Below are positions 23,801-34,759 of a stretch of DNA of 64,000 nt, piece by piece (positions within the stretch are counted from its first letter, which is position 1; the number at the start of each line of letters is the position of its first letter). Origin of the DNA: Erythrophleum ivorense (Eukaryota > Streptophyta > Magnoliopsida > Fabales > Fabaceae); NCBI GenBank assembly GCA_026724425.1, contig JAIUCV010000005.1, positions 32,957,784 to 33,021,783 on the forward strand, written 5' to 3'. The notes under the pieces were generated by a model. It searched no databases. It was not told where the DNA came from and saw nothing but the letters and a program-made list of their open reading frames with translations. The position numbers and the translations under genes were made by a program.

Positions 23801-24025
23801 GGAGAAGACCTATAGAAGCCCCAGTTAGGAGAGTAGATGAGATGTAGAATAGTCCAATAATTAGAGGTAGAGGAAGACCAAGACAAACTATAGGAGAAAT
23901 TATTAAGAGAGATTTAGATTTAAATGGTTTGTCTAAAAATATGATTTACGATAGGTGCTTATGGCGTCGATTGATCCATGTAGCCGACCCCACTTAGTGG
24001 GAAAAGGTTTTGTTGTTGTTGTTGT
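20856..24025 (+). mobile_element. RTE-type LINE, nearly full length
   Basis: A 3.17-kb non-LTR retrotransposon: 5' untranslated part, endonuclease, reverse transcriptase, and a short 3' end finishing in TTTTG(TTG)n rather than poly(A), which is typical of RTE elements. It is flanked by an imperfect duplication of about 22 bases: ATAAAGAAGCC at 20834 and 24026, both continuing TTAAGTAA after one or two differing bases. Gene copy B has the same sequence once at 31435-31456, so the duplication was made by this insertion into a kinase exon of copy A. Length and ends suggest no 5' truncation. Confidence 0.9.
21012..23997 (+). pseudogene. RTE LINE ORF: AP endonuclease and reverse transcriptase
   Basis: One long frame with few breaks. 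The endonuclease occupies about 21160-21900: RFGTWNIGTLTGKS, CLQETKW, LGGDLNGHVG, and IDFFLIRK followed by TTQHKVLVIDV. The reverse transcriptase is at about 22560-23640: [70 protein letters not shown], and the active site [10 protein letters not shown] at about 23240. Breaks in the same frame: TGA at 21375, TAA at 22083, TAA at 22830. At about 23670 a small deletion shifts the frame, after which GHVGRRPIEAPVRR and DRCLWRRLIHVADPT complete the usual C-terminus with one TAG. Few lesions suggest a fairly recent copy. Confidence 0.9.
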
Positions 24026-24047
24026 ATAAAGAAGCCCTTAAGTAATT
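24026..24047. repeat. Right target-site duplication of the RTE LINE
   Basis: Second copy of the duplicated kinase-exon sequence, immediately after the (TTG)n tail. Confidence 0.85.
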
Positions 24048-27000
24048 CCTTCAATGATACAAACACGTTTTATCTAATCCAGTAGATGCTGCTTCATAAG
24101 GTCTATGTCAAAGTTATTTGACAAAAATTGAGTTGCATCAAAAAGCTACGCAGTTAAACAGAATATACATGCGCATTAACTTCTTAGAGAGGTTTAAGTT
24201 CAGTCATCTCATTAATATGACATCAGCTTCGCGAAAAACTATAAAGGGAATTTCTTAGAAAACATGCCAATTTTTCAATTGGCATAAATATATTTATCTG
24301 GGTAGTATGTAAAGAGTGGAAGAGTTGAAGTAAAGAAAACAGAGGAGCATCTATTCCAAAAAGGGTGAGCAAAAATTTCTTTTGATTATTATTGTTCCTC
24401 TTTCTGAATTTCATCACCAACTGAATACTTATTATTGGCATGCCCCTATTTTAGGCCTTCATTAAGAGTGTACTGCACAATCACTGGTGTAAACAGTTTA
24501 GAGTTGCAAAGATTGCTGACCAAAAAGAGGTAGAAATCGAGGCTTTTGTTTGGCATCTACTCATCGATCAGCATCTGTTCTTCTCTATCAATGCAAAACC
24601 CTAACAGCCGAGCAAGATTCACATGTCGTAGCCTTGCAGTAAGTGTTACCTCATTTTTGAATTCCTCAAATCCTTGTGCAGAACCTTTTGATCATTTGTT
24701 CACTGTTATTTTTTGACCATCTGGTAATATCCCCTAGAGAAATGTGAACTATTAGAAATTTTGACAAAATAAAGTAATCATATAATAATGACTATAAAAT
24801 TACAACATAATACTTAAAAAGCTTCTACAAATTAGACAATCAATCAAACTGTGGTGTATTTTGCATAAATCCACATATATTAAATGTCTAAAAGCTTGAA
24901 AAATTTAATCCTCTTACATGGATAATCTCTCTGTTTTGGTATATTTTGTTATCTAAATACATTCCTTGTACTGTAATTTTATGTGATAAATTTTGCTTAA
25001 TATACCATTACAAATTTATTTTATTTCATTTTTTTATTTGCTATGAAACTTTATAATTTTAATCTAGTAGATCCCGTGAAATTGAAGAAGCCATATGAGA
25101 AATAGGTTGCATTGAAAAGGTCCAGCCTATGGCATGCCAACATAACGGAAAAGTCCTACTCCGTTAAGAAGCATAAGATCTAAGTCTGACACTAGATGTT
25201 GTTTTGTTGGAATTTTACCTTGTAAAGTGTAAACAAAACCATAACCTCCTTTTCCTATCACATTTTCAATTGAGAATTTATCTGTAGCCCCTTCAATATC
25301 AGAAAAAGAAAAGACTTGTAAATCAGGAGCCTCGCCATGGAAATTTCCTGTAGCTTCTTTATTCACTTTAGATGAAGAATCTCTTGCAGCTTTAGCCATC
25401 CCTAAATACATATTTAAGATTAGTTAGTAGATAGGGAGATGGAAGTAAACATTTGTAGATGTAGAATTGTTGCAGCTGAAAATATTACCCTTTAATTTGA
25501 ACATTCCCCTCCTTAGATGTGTAGATTATGACACCAAATAGGAGAATAGATACAGCAGTTGTAATCAAAAGGATCTTCAGCAAGGGCAACCTTTTGTGTA
25601 ATTTGTCATCTACTGCTTTAGCTGAAAACATATCCATAATATAAATTAGTGGGATACAAAAATATATGTAGTCTTGAGGTTTTTAGAAGATTATGACTGC
25701 TAATGCCTTCTCCTAGCGATACTGACTTTTGTATAGTAATAATTTGGTAACATGCAGAATACCTTGTGGTGAGAAATGCAAGCTCAAAATCCATAAATTC
25801 TTGATAAAACAAAAATCACTATCAAGCTTTATTGGCTACTCATTTGAAAGATTAGTAATTATTTAGTGTCTGCAGAATCAACTTGTCATTTTTTTGGTTA
25901 AATTTGTGCTTGACTTTTTTATAATAAAGTGAAACCGCAAAGGTGTAAGAGCAGTAAATTAGGTACAACTCATTATAAATAATGAAAGAAAAGAAGTCAA
26001 AGGATATGAAACTGTCTTATGTCAATCATAGGAATCAGCCTTATGCCAAGAAACAGTAACTTTTAATATCAGAAGTTTTAGAACGTTCTTCGTGGGCAAG
26101 TGCTGGAGACAAGCAATAAAGGCACACACTTTAAAGTATGGATTAGGACTGAATGAAACGTGTGATGAACTAATCTTAATTAGTTCTTTAAGTGTTAAAT
26201 AAGACAAGTTTGCATAGAGAAGTGAGTAGAATTTAGGAGAGAAACCTGCTAAGGAAAGCACCCAATTGTCATCAAAGGAAACTTGCCACACAAAGTAACC
26301 AAGCAACGTCTTTTTCTTGGCATAAGACACCTTAATCTTGTTAGCCTCCACATCGTCAAAACCTATCTAAGTTGATCCATATTGAGCAGTAATTTACTAC
26401 ATAAGTAGCATTATACAGTGTAGTGCCCCCATATAACTGATTTTTGGCTTTGATTTCCTTATATTACATGGCCCCGGATGAATCTTCTTGAGTTATAGCT
26501 GGGCCTGTTACTGGTGCCCCTATTGCATTGTTGTCAGGGTTTGTAAGATTCCAGGTAAATCCAAAAACAGCCAACCCCAAAACCAACTTGGTAGATGACA
26601 CCCCCCTACCAATCCATTGACTGATACCATAGTCTGTGTTATTCCTACTTGAAGGGTCATATAAAGCTGAATGTGCAGCAGTAAAATTTGCAAAACTAGG
26701 TGCAGAGTAATCGAAAATCATAACGGGTTTCCAGTTCAAGTTACTTTTAATTGACTCCACAAGGAAAGGTGCAGAAATCAAATCTGGTGAATAATAAACA
26801 CAAGCAGTTAAGATCAAATCTGATTTTGCTGCTGCTCGCCACTCCTGAAACAGCCTTCCTATATTATTCATGTCAGAGTAATATCTTGTAGCAGAAATCC
26901 AGCAGAAGTCAAGGCCCTGGCACCCATAAAGCCTGGTTATTCTTATTGAAGACTCAATGAATGATCACCTGGAAGAAGCGTTGCTGACCATCAAGGAAAA

Positions 27001-27312
27001 TACTTCATCATCTACACTTCCTCCTACCCCAATTGAAAGAAGTTTAGTGATAAACGGGTTCTTTTGTTTGACTATGCGGCTGAAAACAGATAAGTATGGC
27101 TCATCAGTTGAGGAGATAGAGAGCTCATAGGACGAAGAGTTTAAATGAGCAAAACTGCATATCAGGTGAGTAAAGAGAGCACAGTTGATATCAGAAATGG
27201 GAATGCCTCGTCGCCAATGACCAACTCTTACCCAAGACTGTGCTGTTAAACCTTGAAATCCCAGATTGTGAAGAAGAACAAGGAAAAGGGCAGGTGCGAT
27301 TCTTGAGAACAT

Positions 27313-28062
27313 GTAAAGAATGCTTTGTAGAGCTTTCAGGTTATCAACAAAGCTAGCGCGTAGTGCTACAAGAAAAGGTGTTTGTAACCCCGGCAATTTC
27401 TTATTATCTTAATCAAATTGGATTTGGCAGCAACAACTTCGAAGTTGCCGTACTTTGTATGCGGACAAGTTGTAGTATACATCAAACTGCAGACATGGTA
27501 CTTTTTCTTTAATATACAGTTTTCATTACTATAACTTCTTGTTCCATTTTTTTCTTTAGTTTTGTCAAGTGATAAGAAATATGTAATCTTGTTTTCACTT
27601 GTGCCACTCAATTAGATTATGCACTTTATGCTACATCGATGAGATCTGTACTTCAGAAGAAAAAAAAATAGAAGTGAAAAATCCCAAGCAGTTAATTTTT
27701 GTTGGCCTTTGTCCTTTTTTTTTACTTTTTTATTGTTTCTTTCCCATGGTAGTTTTCCGCAACATGTCATAGTGAAAGACCAAGATTAACATATCTTAAA
27801 TTAGTTGTGTTATCTTGGTACAAGAAATCTTGAAGTGTTGCCTTCTAATTACCGAACACAACCTAGTCCAAATCCAAACTTAATTAACTAAAGAGTATTG
27901 TAACATTATATTGTGATAAAGAACCCAAGGAGGTATAATAGCAATTGATACAGCACTAGAGAAAAAGGAAAAACGGGAAGCTAGATAGGGGTTTCAATCA
28001 GTGTTTGGATCAAAATTATCGGGAAACATTTCTAACTTAGCATCTCCTTTTTCCTTTATTTC
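27313..28062. promoter_or_regulatory. Upstream region of gene copy A
   Basis: 750 bases between the start codon of copy A and an L1 tail. No coding signal. On the minus strand this is where the copy A promoter would lie. I see no confident TATA box. It may be the original intergenic spacer between the two tandem genes. Confidence 0.35.
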
Positions 28063-28690
28063 TTTTTTTTTTTTTTTGATAGGAAAGAAGCACTTTTATT
28101 AAGCATGAGCTTCAAAATGGATTACATCAGGAACACAGTTTGGTATAGAGTCAATCCAAACCATGTGATCCTCTGTGCTTCTACCAAACTCAGCAAGATA
28201 TATGCCACTGAATTGGTAGATCTAAGGGTCCAAGAGGACTTAAAACTTCTAAAATCCCTACAGACAAGCTGAATGTCTTCTGCTAAATTCTGAAGATAAG
28301 AAGGACCGAGATCTTTACCACGAAGGGCATCAAGGAGGATTTTGCAATCACCTTCAATATGCACGTTCTGGAGGCATATGAATCTAGCAAAGTTCACACC
28401 CTCAACAGAGCTATTGCTTCGAAAAACAATGAGTTCTGTTAATCAGGGATCTTCTTAGTCATAGCCTCCGCAGACTCACCGTCTCAGTTCCCATTGAGAC
28501 ATCCAATAGTTCCATCAAAGCCATCAAACATTTCAGCATCAATGTTGATTTTATAATAGAGGAAAGATGGTTTAACCCATTGTGCAAGCAGTAGGCATGT
28601 TCTCTCTGACATTGCGTTCATTAGCTGCTTCAAAGTCCTTCCAAACTTTAGCTCAACCTTGCCAAATCTGGTTGAGGCAGTGACGTAAAT
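28063..28690 (-). mobile_element. L1-type LINE 3' end (poly(A) and RNase H part)
   Basis: On the minus strand this ends in a run of 15 A (T run at 28063-28077), the hallmark of an L1 3' end. Just before it, 28122-28397 encodes an RNase H-like C-terminal domain of plant L1 elements: NVHIEGDCKILLDALRGKD, then FRSFKSSWTLRSTNSVAYILLSL. The element continues at 30152 beyond an inserted LTR. It is 5'-truncated and shows stops. Confidence 0.75.
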
Positions 28691-30151
28691 TGTTGGCCCT
28701 AAGGTTTATACAAGCCTTAAAGGTTTTGATGATAAAAAATTTTCCTTGAAATACATGTTAAATGAATTATTTGACTCATTGGTAATATCACATTGAATAC
28801 TGATATTTCCCTTATTAACAGATTAAATCTTTCCCTTTATAGGTAAAGAAAATACAAGGATTCAAAGTAAAGAGCGGAGACAATGGAATAAATTCTAAAA
28901 CCAAAGTGAAGGAGTCCGAAACTGATGAGGAAATTACAAAATCCAGACTTAATCACATCAAAGCTCAAGGATTAACTATCCTACCCGCCCAATCATTGAA
29001 ATTAAGCATGTGATCTTCTTCAACCGGTAGCAGAACTTCAGCAAGCAACAACATCAGAAGCAAGATTATGGGAAGAGCTTGAGTGAATTCACCAACAGCT
29101 ACTTTCCCTCAGTGAAGCTGGAATTATGGTTGAAGAACTTGAAGGACGTTGCTGCACAATGAATCAAAGTATTATCCAATGGCTAGAAGGATTTGTCAAG
29201 GAAAGAAATTCACAGCTATGAGCAAATTGAGCAAGATCAATGGAGCTATGTTCCTAACGGCCAGTACAACACCTCTATAAACAAGGCCTGTCCCAGCAAA
29301 GAAGCACAAGTCAACCCCGGTCTGAAATCTTTATCATTTTGTGCTTACCGTCTTTAACCTACAAAACATTCTCACAAGCTTAGTGTCTAGGTTTACACAA
29401 TTTAGAGAGTGAATATATTGAGCTACATTGTATGTCCTTTGTGTTAGAAGTGTCCATTACTTCTTTCCTACGCATTGTAATACTCTCTTAGTGTGGGTTA
29501 GCTAGAGAGAAAAACTTCACTTGGTATTTGTTTTAAGTGAGTGGGAAAACCCATCGTTTTAGGTGAGCAAGAGAAAACTTTCAAGAAGTTCACTGCTTGT
29601 AAGCAAAAGATAAAACAAGATTGTGGTGAATAAGGACCCTGGTTGTACGTCACATTGGCCAAAGAGGGATGAACTTGGTGTGATTGTTCTCACTCCCTCT
29701 TGCTTCTTGTTATTGTTTTTGTACTTGATTGAGCATTGTCATTTTGCATAGCTGTTTGAAGTAATTAGCCTATTTACTTTTTGTGTTTAAATCTTACTTG
29801 CCACTGCTGAAAGTTAGTTACTATTGTCTTGTGTTTTTGCTACTGTTTTTATACATTGAGGATAGTTAATTCTTTACTGTTTATTAGTGTTCATGCTGTT
29901 TTTATGCACTGTGGTTGGTTGTAAAAAATATTCTTCAAACTTGCTTTAATCACATTGAGCATTGTTAAGTCCTTGAGTACTGTTATTTCACCTGTTGTTG
30001 TACTAGATATGCAAGGGTATCTTTGGGTCACTAATAAGTTCTGATTTTGAGTCATTTGGTGACTGCTTTAGAAGTTTAAGTATCTTAGAAAGTTGTTTTG
30101 TGCAAAATTTATACATACACCTATCATCTCCTCCTCTAGGTGTTATCATCA
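28691..30151 (+). repeat. Solo LTR, probably copia (SIRE/Maximus-like)
   Basis: Starts TGTTGGCCCTAAGG with 'ttttgatgataaaa' shortly after, and ends with 'atctcctcctctaggtgttatcatca', features I associate with LTRs of SIRE/Maximus-type copia elements. It is flanked by TAAAT at 28686-28690 and CAAAT at 30152-30156, a four-of-five match that would be the target duplication. Left and right flanks are both L1 sequence in the minus orientation, so a single LTR remains, as expected after recombination between the two LTRs of an element. No coding sequence inside. Confidence 0.65.
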
Positions 30152-30560
30152 CAAATGACCCATATAGATGGCATTACTGACTTCCTAGATCTGGTGGCAT
30201 GCCAAGGTAGCGAAACCTAGCTGCTTCTCTGGCCATGACCCACTATCTTCCAAAAGCCAATCCAGCATATTGTTGTAGCCATGCCTATTAGCAAATGAGA
30301 AGGGCACTATTGACCAACAGGGTCAAGAGTGATGCTAGCTAAAAGTTCATGATAAGTGGATTCTTCATGACTTTACAATGAAAGCCACGATCCTTAAGGC
30401 TCATTCCTTCTGTTCAAGTACTCAACCCAGGGCTAAATGTTCTTGCAAGACCACTAGACATTCGGAGTTTGCAACTTCAAAATATTCTTCCACACTTCTC
30501 CACTCTGACCCTGTTCTCCTTTTCAATTTTTTAGATGAGATATAGTAGAACAATGTTCTG
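30152..30560 (-). mobile_element. L1-type LINE fragment, continuation
   Basis: On the minus strand, 30540 to about 30200 reads VWKNILKLQTPNV, then NRRNEP, a degraded zinc-binding stretch and ITLDPVG, matching the zf-RVT region that precedes the RNase H domain of plant L1 elements. It is the upstream part of the L1 at 28063-28690, separated by the LTR. The L1 5' end is truncated at about 30560, where sequence shared with the 3' flank of copy A (from about 19995) begins. Confidence 0.6.
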
Positions 30561-30637
30561 GCACAAACAAAAATTATATTTTTGAAGATCATATATTATC
30601 TTAGAAAAGGGATGGAACAAAAAAAACATTGTAAGTG

Positions 30638-33600
30638 CTATCGACCCAATACTGGAGACAATGTTGTTTCATTTTGTGAACAAATTTCTGGCTGTTGAAT
30701 AAACTTAATTACTTCTTCATTTTCTGCTCTTGAATATGCAGGTTGTTTTGGGGTTGCTATGCAATTGCTTTCATTTCTTAACATTGAAGAAACTTCCAGC
30801 ATGCATGGCCTGTCTTCTGCATTTTCTTGGACACATAAGAGAGCAGTTTGCAAGCATCTCAACAATTTGTATGATGAAGATGTATCATCAAGTGAAGAAT
30901 CCACAAACTTGATGCCTTTTCCTTCTTTCCACAGCATGTAAGCCTAAAATGATTACAAAAGCCAAGTAATAGAGAGTGAAAATTTATTCATTTTTATCAA
31001 AAGCTACAGATTTATGTTACTTACATGTTCTAAGAGGTTAAAATCATTGTTCTCTCCATATAAGCCTGATATCCTTTTACCACTAATAATTTGTAGGAGG
31101 AGGACACCAAAGCTGTACACATCGGATTTAATGGATAACAATCCTTTTTTAACATATTCAAGAGGTATGTAACCACTGCAGAAGATGATGAAGAATATAA
31201 CATATTGGAAAAGTGATTCAGTGCAATAACTAAGCATAAAAACTTGTATATTGGAGAGCTATCAGTAAAATACTCACTATGTTCCTACGAGTCTGCTGGT
31301 GTTTGCTTCATGTTCATCTTTTTTGAATGGTCTTGCCATACCCAAGTCTGAAATCTTTGGCTTCATCTCATGGTCTAATAAAATATTGCTTGCTTTCAAG
31401 TCTTTGAATTATTGTCAATCTAGAATATTCTTGGAGATAAAGAAGCCCTTGAGTAACTCCTTCAATGATGCAAATGCGTTGTTTCCAATCCAAAAGATGT
31501 TGCTTCTTAGGGTCTGTGTCAAAATCGATTGACAAAAATTTAGCTAAACCTAAAACTTTCAACAATGAAACAGAATATACGTACACATTAAACTCATCTT
31601 AGAGAGGATCAAGCTTAATCTTTTCTTAATCTTTTGGTCTTATCCTTAAAGAGTATTAATTTGACATCAGCTTGGTGAAGATAACTAAATAAGCAATTTC
31701 CTCAAAAGCCTGGATGAGCATGAAGTGCAGAAAACAGAAAAGTTGTACTCCATGAATGGTGAGCAAAAAATCCATGTGAATCTTACTGACTCTTTTTTTG
31801 ACAAGCATCACCATACCACTTGAAACTTATTACTGGCATGCTTTTGCTTTATTTAAGGTCTTCATTAAGAGTATACTACATATTCACTCATGTGTACACT
31901 TTAGAGTTGTAAAGAATACTGACCAAAGAGGTAGAAGGCAAGGCTTTTGTTTGGCATGTACTCATAGACTAGTATCTGTTCTTCTCTATCAATGCAAAAC
32001 CCCAACAGCCGAATAAGATTGACATGTAATCTTGCAGCAACTGTCACCTCATTTTTGAATTCTTTAAATCCTTGTGTAGAACTTTTTGATCGTTTTTTCA
32101 CTGCTATTTCCTGACCATTTGGTAATATGCCCTGGAGAAATATGAATTATTGGAATCTTTGATAGAATATAGTAATAATACAATCGTTTACAAAATTGCA
32201 AAATTTGACTTAAAAAGCTTCAACAAGTTGGAAATTAAGTTTATTCGAATTTTGTGTTTTCAGTGTGAATCCAGATATACTAAAATCATTAAAAAAAAAT
32301 TGCAAAAATGAGTACAAATTGTGAAGTGAAGCCCTAGTCTGTGGGGATAATCTCTTTTTCGGTATGAATAGTCATCCAAAGGCATTCCTTGTACTGTAAC
32401 TTTATAAGATAAATTTTGCTGAATGCCATTATATCCTTTTTAAAAAATGTAATTATTTGATGTGCTATGAAACTTTGTAATTTAATTGTAGTAGACCTTG
32501 TGAAATTGAATATAAAGCTGTATGAGAAATCGGCTGAATTAAGGTGGAAGCCTCCCCATGCCTGCATAAGGGAAAAATCCCACTCCCTTAAGAAGCATAA
32601 GATAGGACAACTAGATGTTGTATTGGTGAAATTTTACCTTGTAAACAGGACCATAACCACGTTCTCCGATCATATTTTCAGTTGAGAATCTATATGTGGC
32701 CCTTTCAATGTCAGAAAAGGAAAACACTTTTAAATCAGGAGCATTGCCATGAAAAAATCCTGCAGCCTCTTTATTCACGTTAGACATAGAATCTCTTGCA
32801 GCTTTAGCCATCCCAATATACAGATTTTAAATTAGTTAGTGCATAAAGAGAAATAAGCATTTTCAGATGGAGAATAAATGTAGCTGAAAATATTACCCTT
32901 TAATTTGAACATTCCCCTCCTTAGGATGTAGATTATGACACCAAATAGGAGAATAGATACTGCATTTATAATCAAAATGATCTCTCGCAATGGCGAAGTT
33001 CTGTGTAATGGCAAAGTTCTGTGTAATTTATCATCCGCTCCTTTAGCTGAAAAAAAATCCATAATGTAAATTAGAGAGAATCGTAAATATAGTTGTTAAA
33101 AGATTGACTGCTAATGCCGTTTACTGGCCATATTGACATTTGTATAGTAATAATACTTAGTTGTGAGAAATGCTGGTTCAACATTCATAACTCAAAAAAT
33201 AATATATAAAAAATAAAATCACAATCAAGCTCTTTGGCTGCACACTTGAAAAATTATTAGTCATTTAGTCTCTGCATATAATCTAGTTGTAATTTTTTAA
33301 AACTTATGCTTGTGTCTTTTATAATAAAGCTGCAAAGGTGCAAAAGCAGTAAAATAGGTACAAATCATTCTAAATAACGAAAGAAAAGGAATCAATGTTG
33401 GAGATATGATACTGTTTTATTTTAATCCTATGAAACAACCTTAAACGCAAAAACAGCCATCGTGTGATTAGGAGTTTAGAACCTTCTTGGGCAAATGCGG
33501 GAAGTAAACAATAAGGCACACACTATAGAAGTATGGATTAGGACTGAATGAAAAATATCATAAAGCAATCCTTAGTTCTTTCACGAGTTAGATTAGAGAA

Positions 33601-34684
33601 TAATTAGCATGGAGAAGTTACTAGAATTCAGAAGAGAAGACCTGCGAGGGAAAGCATCCAGTCGTCATCAAAGGAAACCTCATACACGAAGTAACCGAGC
33701 AACTTCTTTTTCTTGGCATAAGAGACCTTAATTTTGATGACCTCAACATCGTCAAAACCTATCCAAGTTGATTCAAGTGAGCAGTAGTTGACTACATAAG
33801 TAGCATTATACAGTACTTTGGCTCCATAGACCGGAATATCAGCTTTGATTTCCTTATATGTCATCAACCTGTATGGAAGTCGAGTTTTTGCTGGACCTGT
33901 TGCCGGTGCACCTATCGCAATGTCTTTGGGGTCAGTAAGATTCCAGGCAAATCCATAAAAAGGCAACCCCAAAACCAACTTGTTAGATGGCACCCCCCCT
34001 ACCAATCCATTGACTGATACCATAGTCTGTGTTAACCCTACTTGAAGGGTCATATAAAGCTGAATGTGCAGCAGTGACATTTGAGATCCCAGGAAAAGCG
34101 TAATTAAAAGCAGTGACATGTATCCAGTTCAAGTTTCGTATAACTGACTCAACAAAAGAAGATGTAGTATGCAAAGCTGGTGTATAATTAACAGTTGCAG
34201 TTAGGATCAGTTCTGAATTTGCAGCTGTTCGCCACTCTTCAAAAAGACTTGCCAAATCATTCATGTCGGAGTCTGTTTCAGGATGATACCAGTAAAGGTC
34301 TAGGCCTTGGAACCCATAACGTCTGGCCAAGTTTATCGAAGACTGGATGAAGGATCTCCTGGAACAAGCATTGCTGACCATCGAGGAATATAATGTAGAA
34401 CCATCAACAGAAACAAGTGTTTTGATGGACGGGTTTTTTTCCTTGACTTTGCTGGTGAAGTTAGAAAAGTCTGGCTCATCCGATGAGGAGATAAAGAGCT
34501 CATTGGACGAAGAGTTTACAGAAGCAAAACCGCATATCAGGTGAGTAAAGAGTACAGAGTTGATTTCGGAAACGGGAATGCCCCGCGACCAGTAACCGGC
34601 ACTTATCCAACATTGTTCTTCTGCACATTGAAATTGTGGACAGAGAGAAACAAGGAAAAGGACAAGTGGAATTCTTGATAACAT
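30638..34684 (-). pseudogene. GH18-domain receptor kinase, copy B (seven exons, small lesions)
   Basis: Exons on the minus strand: 34684-33642, 33046-32897, 32813-32638, 32131-31924, 31513-31278, 31175-31025, 30943-30638. The intron ends are GT-AG except one acceptor (see findings), and the phases close perfectly if one extra base at 33993-33999 and two missing bases at 31401-31405 are discounted. The protein would then have about 756 residues: signal peptide 1-20, GH18 about 25-345, membrane segment about 369-391, kinase about 410-700. Motifs: QGLDLYWYH at 126-134 instead of DGLDLDWE (catalytic Glu is Tyr), glycine loop IGERGYG, catalytic Lys in EIAVKK, SDLG in place of [21 protein letters not shown]18-kinase fusions such as tobacco CHRK1 are plasma-membrane receptors without chitinase activity. 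As sequenced, the frame breaks before the membrane segment, so I call it a probable pseudogene. Confidence 0.8.
33642..34684 (-). pseudogene. Copy B exon 1: secreted GH18 (class V chitinase-like) domain
   Basis: Encodes MLSRIPLVLFLVSLC as a signal peptide, then the class V chitinase-like beta/alpha barrel: WISAGYWSRGIPVSEIN (first strand), LFTHLICGFA (second strand), IKTLVSVDG, RRYGFQGLDLYWYHP, NLNWIHVTAFNYAFPG and KLVLGLPFYGFAWNL. Compared with active class V enzymes the D-x-D-x-E signature is replaced (D131 and E133 both Tyr), so hydrolysis is not expected. One extra C in a run of seven at 33993-33999 (six in copy A at 26600-26605) shifts the frame after SQWIGRGG. The exon ends at a GCAG/GT donor. 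No other stop interrupts it. Confidence 0.85.
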
Positions 34685-34733
34685 GATGCAAAAACTAGCG
34701 CACGTTCTTTAGGCAGGTTATCAAAGTTTTGTT

Positions 34734-34748
34734 GTAGTATATATTACT
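34734..34748 (-). promoter_or_regulatory. Possible TATA box of copy B
   Basis: On the minus strand AGTAATATATACTAC lies about 50-60 bases upstream of the start codon. It is an AT-rich region, so the match is weak evidence. Confidence 0.25.
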
Positions 34749-34759
34749 TTCACGGCAAA

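Larger units (their letters stand above)
20077..27312 (-). pseudogene. GH18-domain receptor kinase, copy A (pseudogene split by a LINE)
   Basis: The same gene as copy B at 30638-34684, head-to-tail. Order on the minus strand: start ATG at 27312 (MFSRIAPALFLVLLHN signal peptide), GH18 domain to about 26250, membrane-segment exon near 25476-25625, glycine-loop exon ending near 25220 (VIGKGGYGFVY), lysine exon near 24530-24735, HRDLK/DFG exon 24026-24110 plus 20690-20855, then the last two exons to 20077. Lesions: TGA after SNASSR at 26965, TAA at 26464, a frame change and TAG near 26370, TVNK in place of the catalytic-lysine AVK motif, several stops in the kinase, and a 3.2-kb RTE LINE at 20856. 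The GH18 catalytic motif reads LDFCWIS, without the acidic residues. It cannot make the fusion protein. Confidence 0.85.

Noticed and set aside
24007..24025. (TTG)n run as an independent microsatellite
   Set aside because: It is the 3' tail of the RTE LINE and abuts the target duplication.
20077..27312. Copy A as an active chitinase or receptor gene
   Set aside because: Stops, frameshifts, loss of the catalytic acid and a LINE in a kinase exon exclude an intact product.
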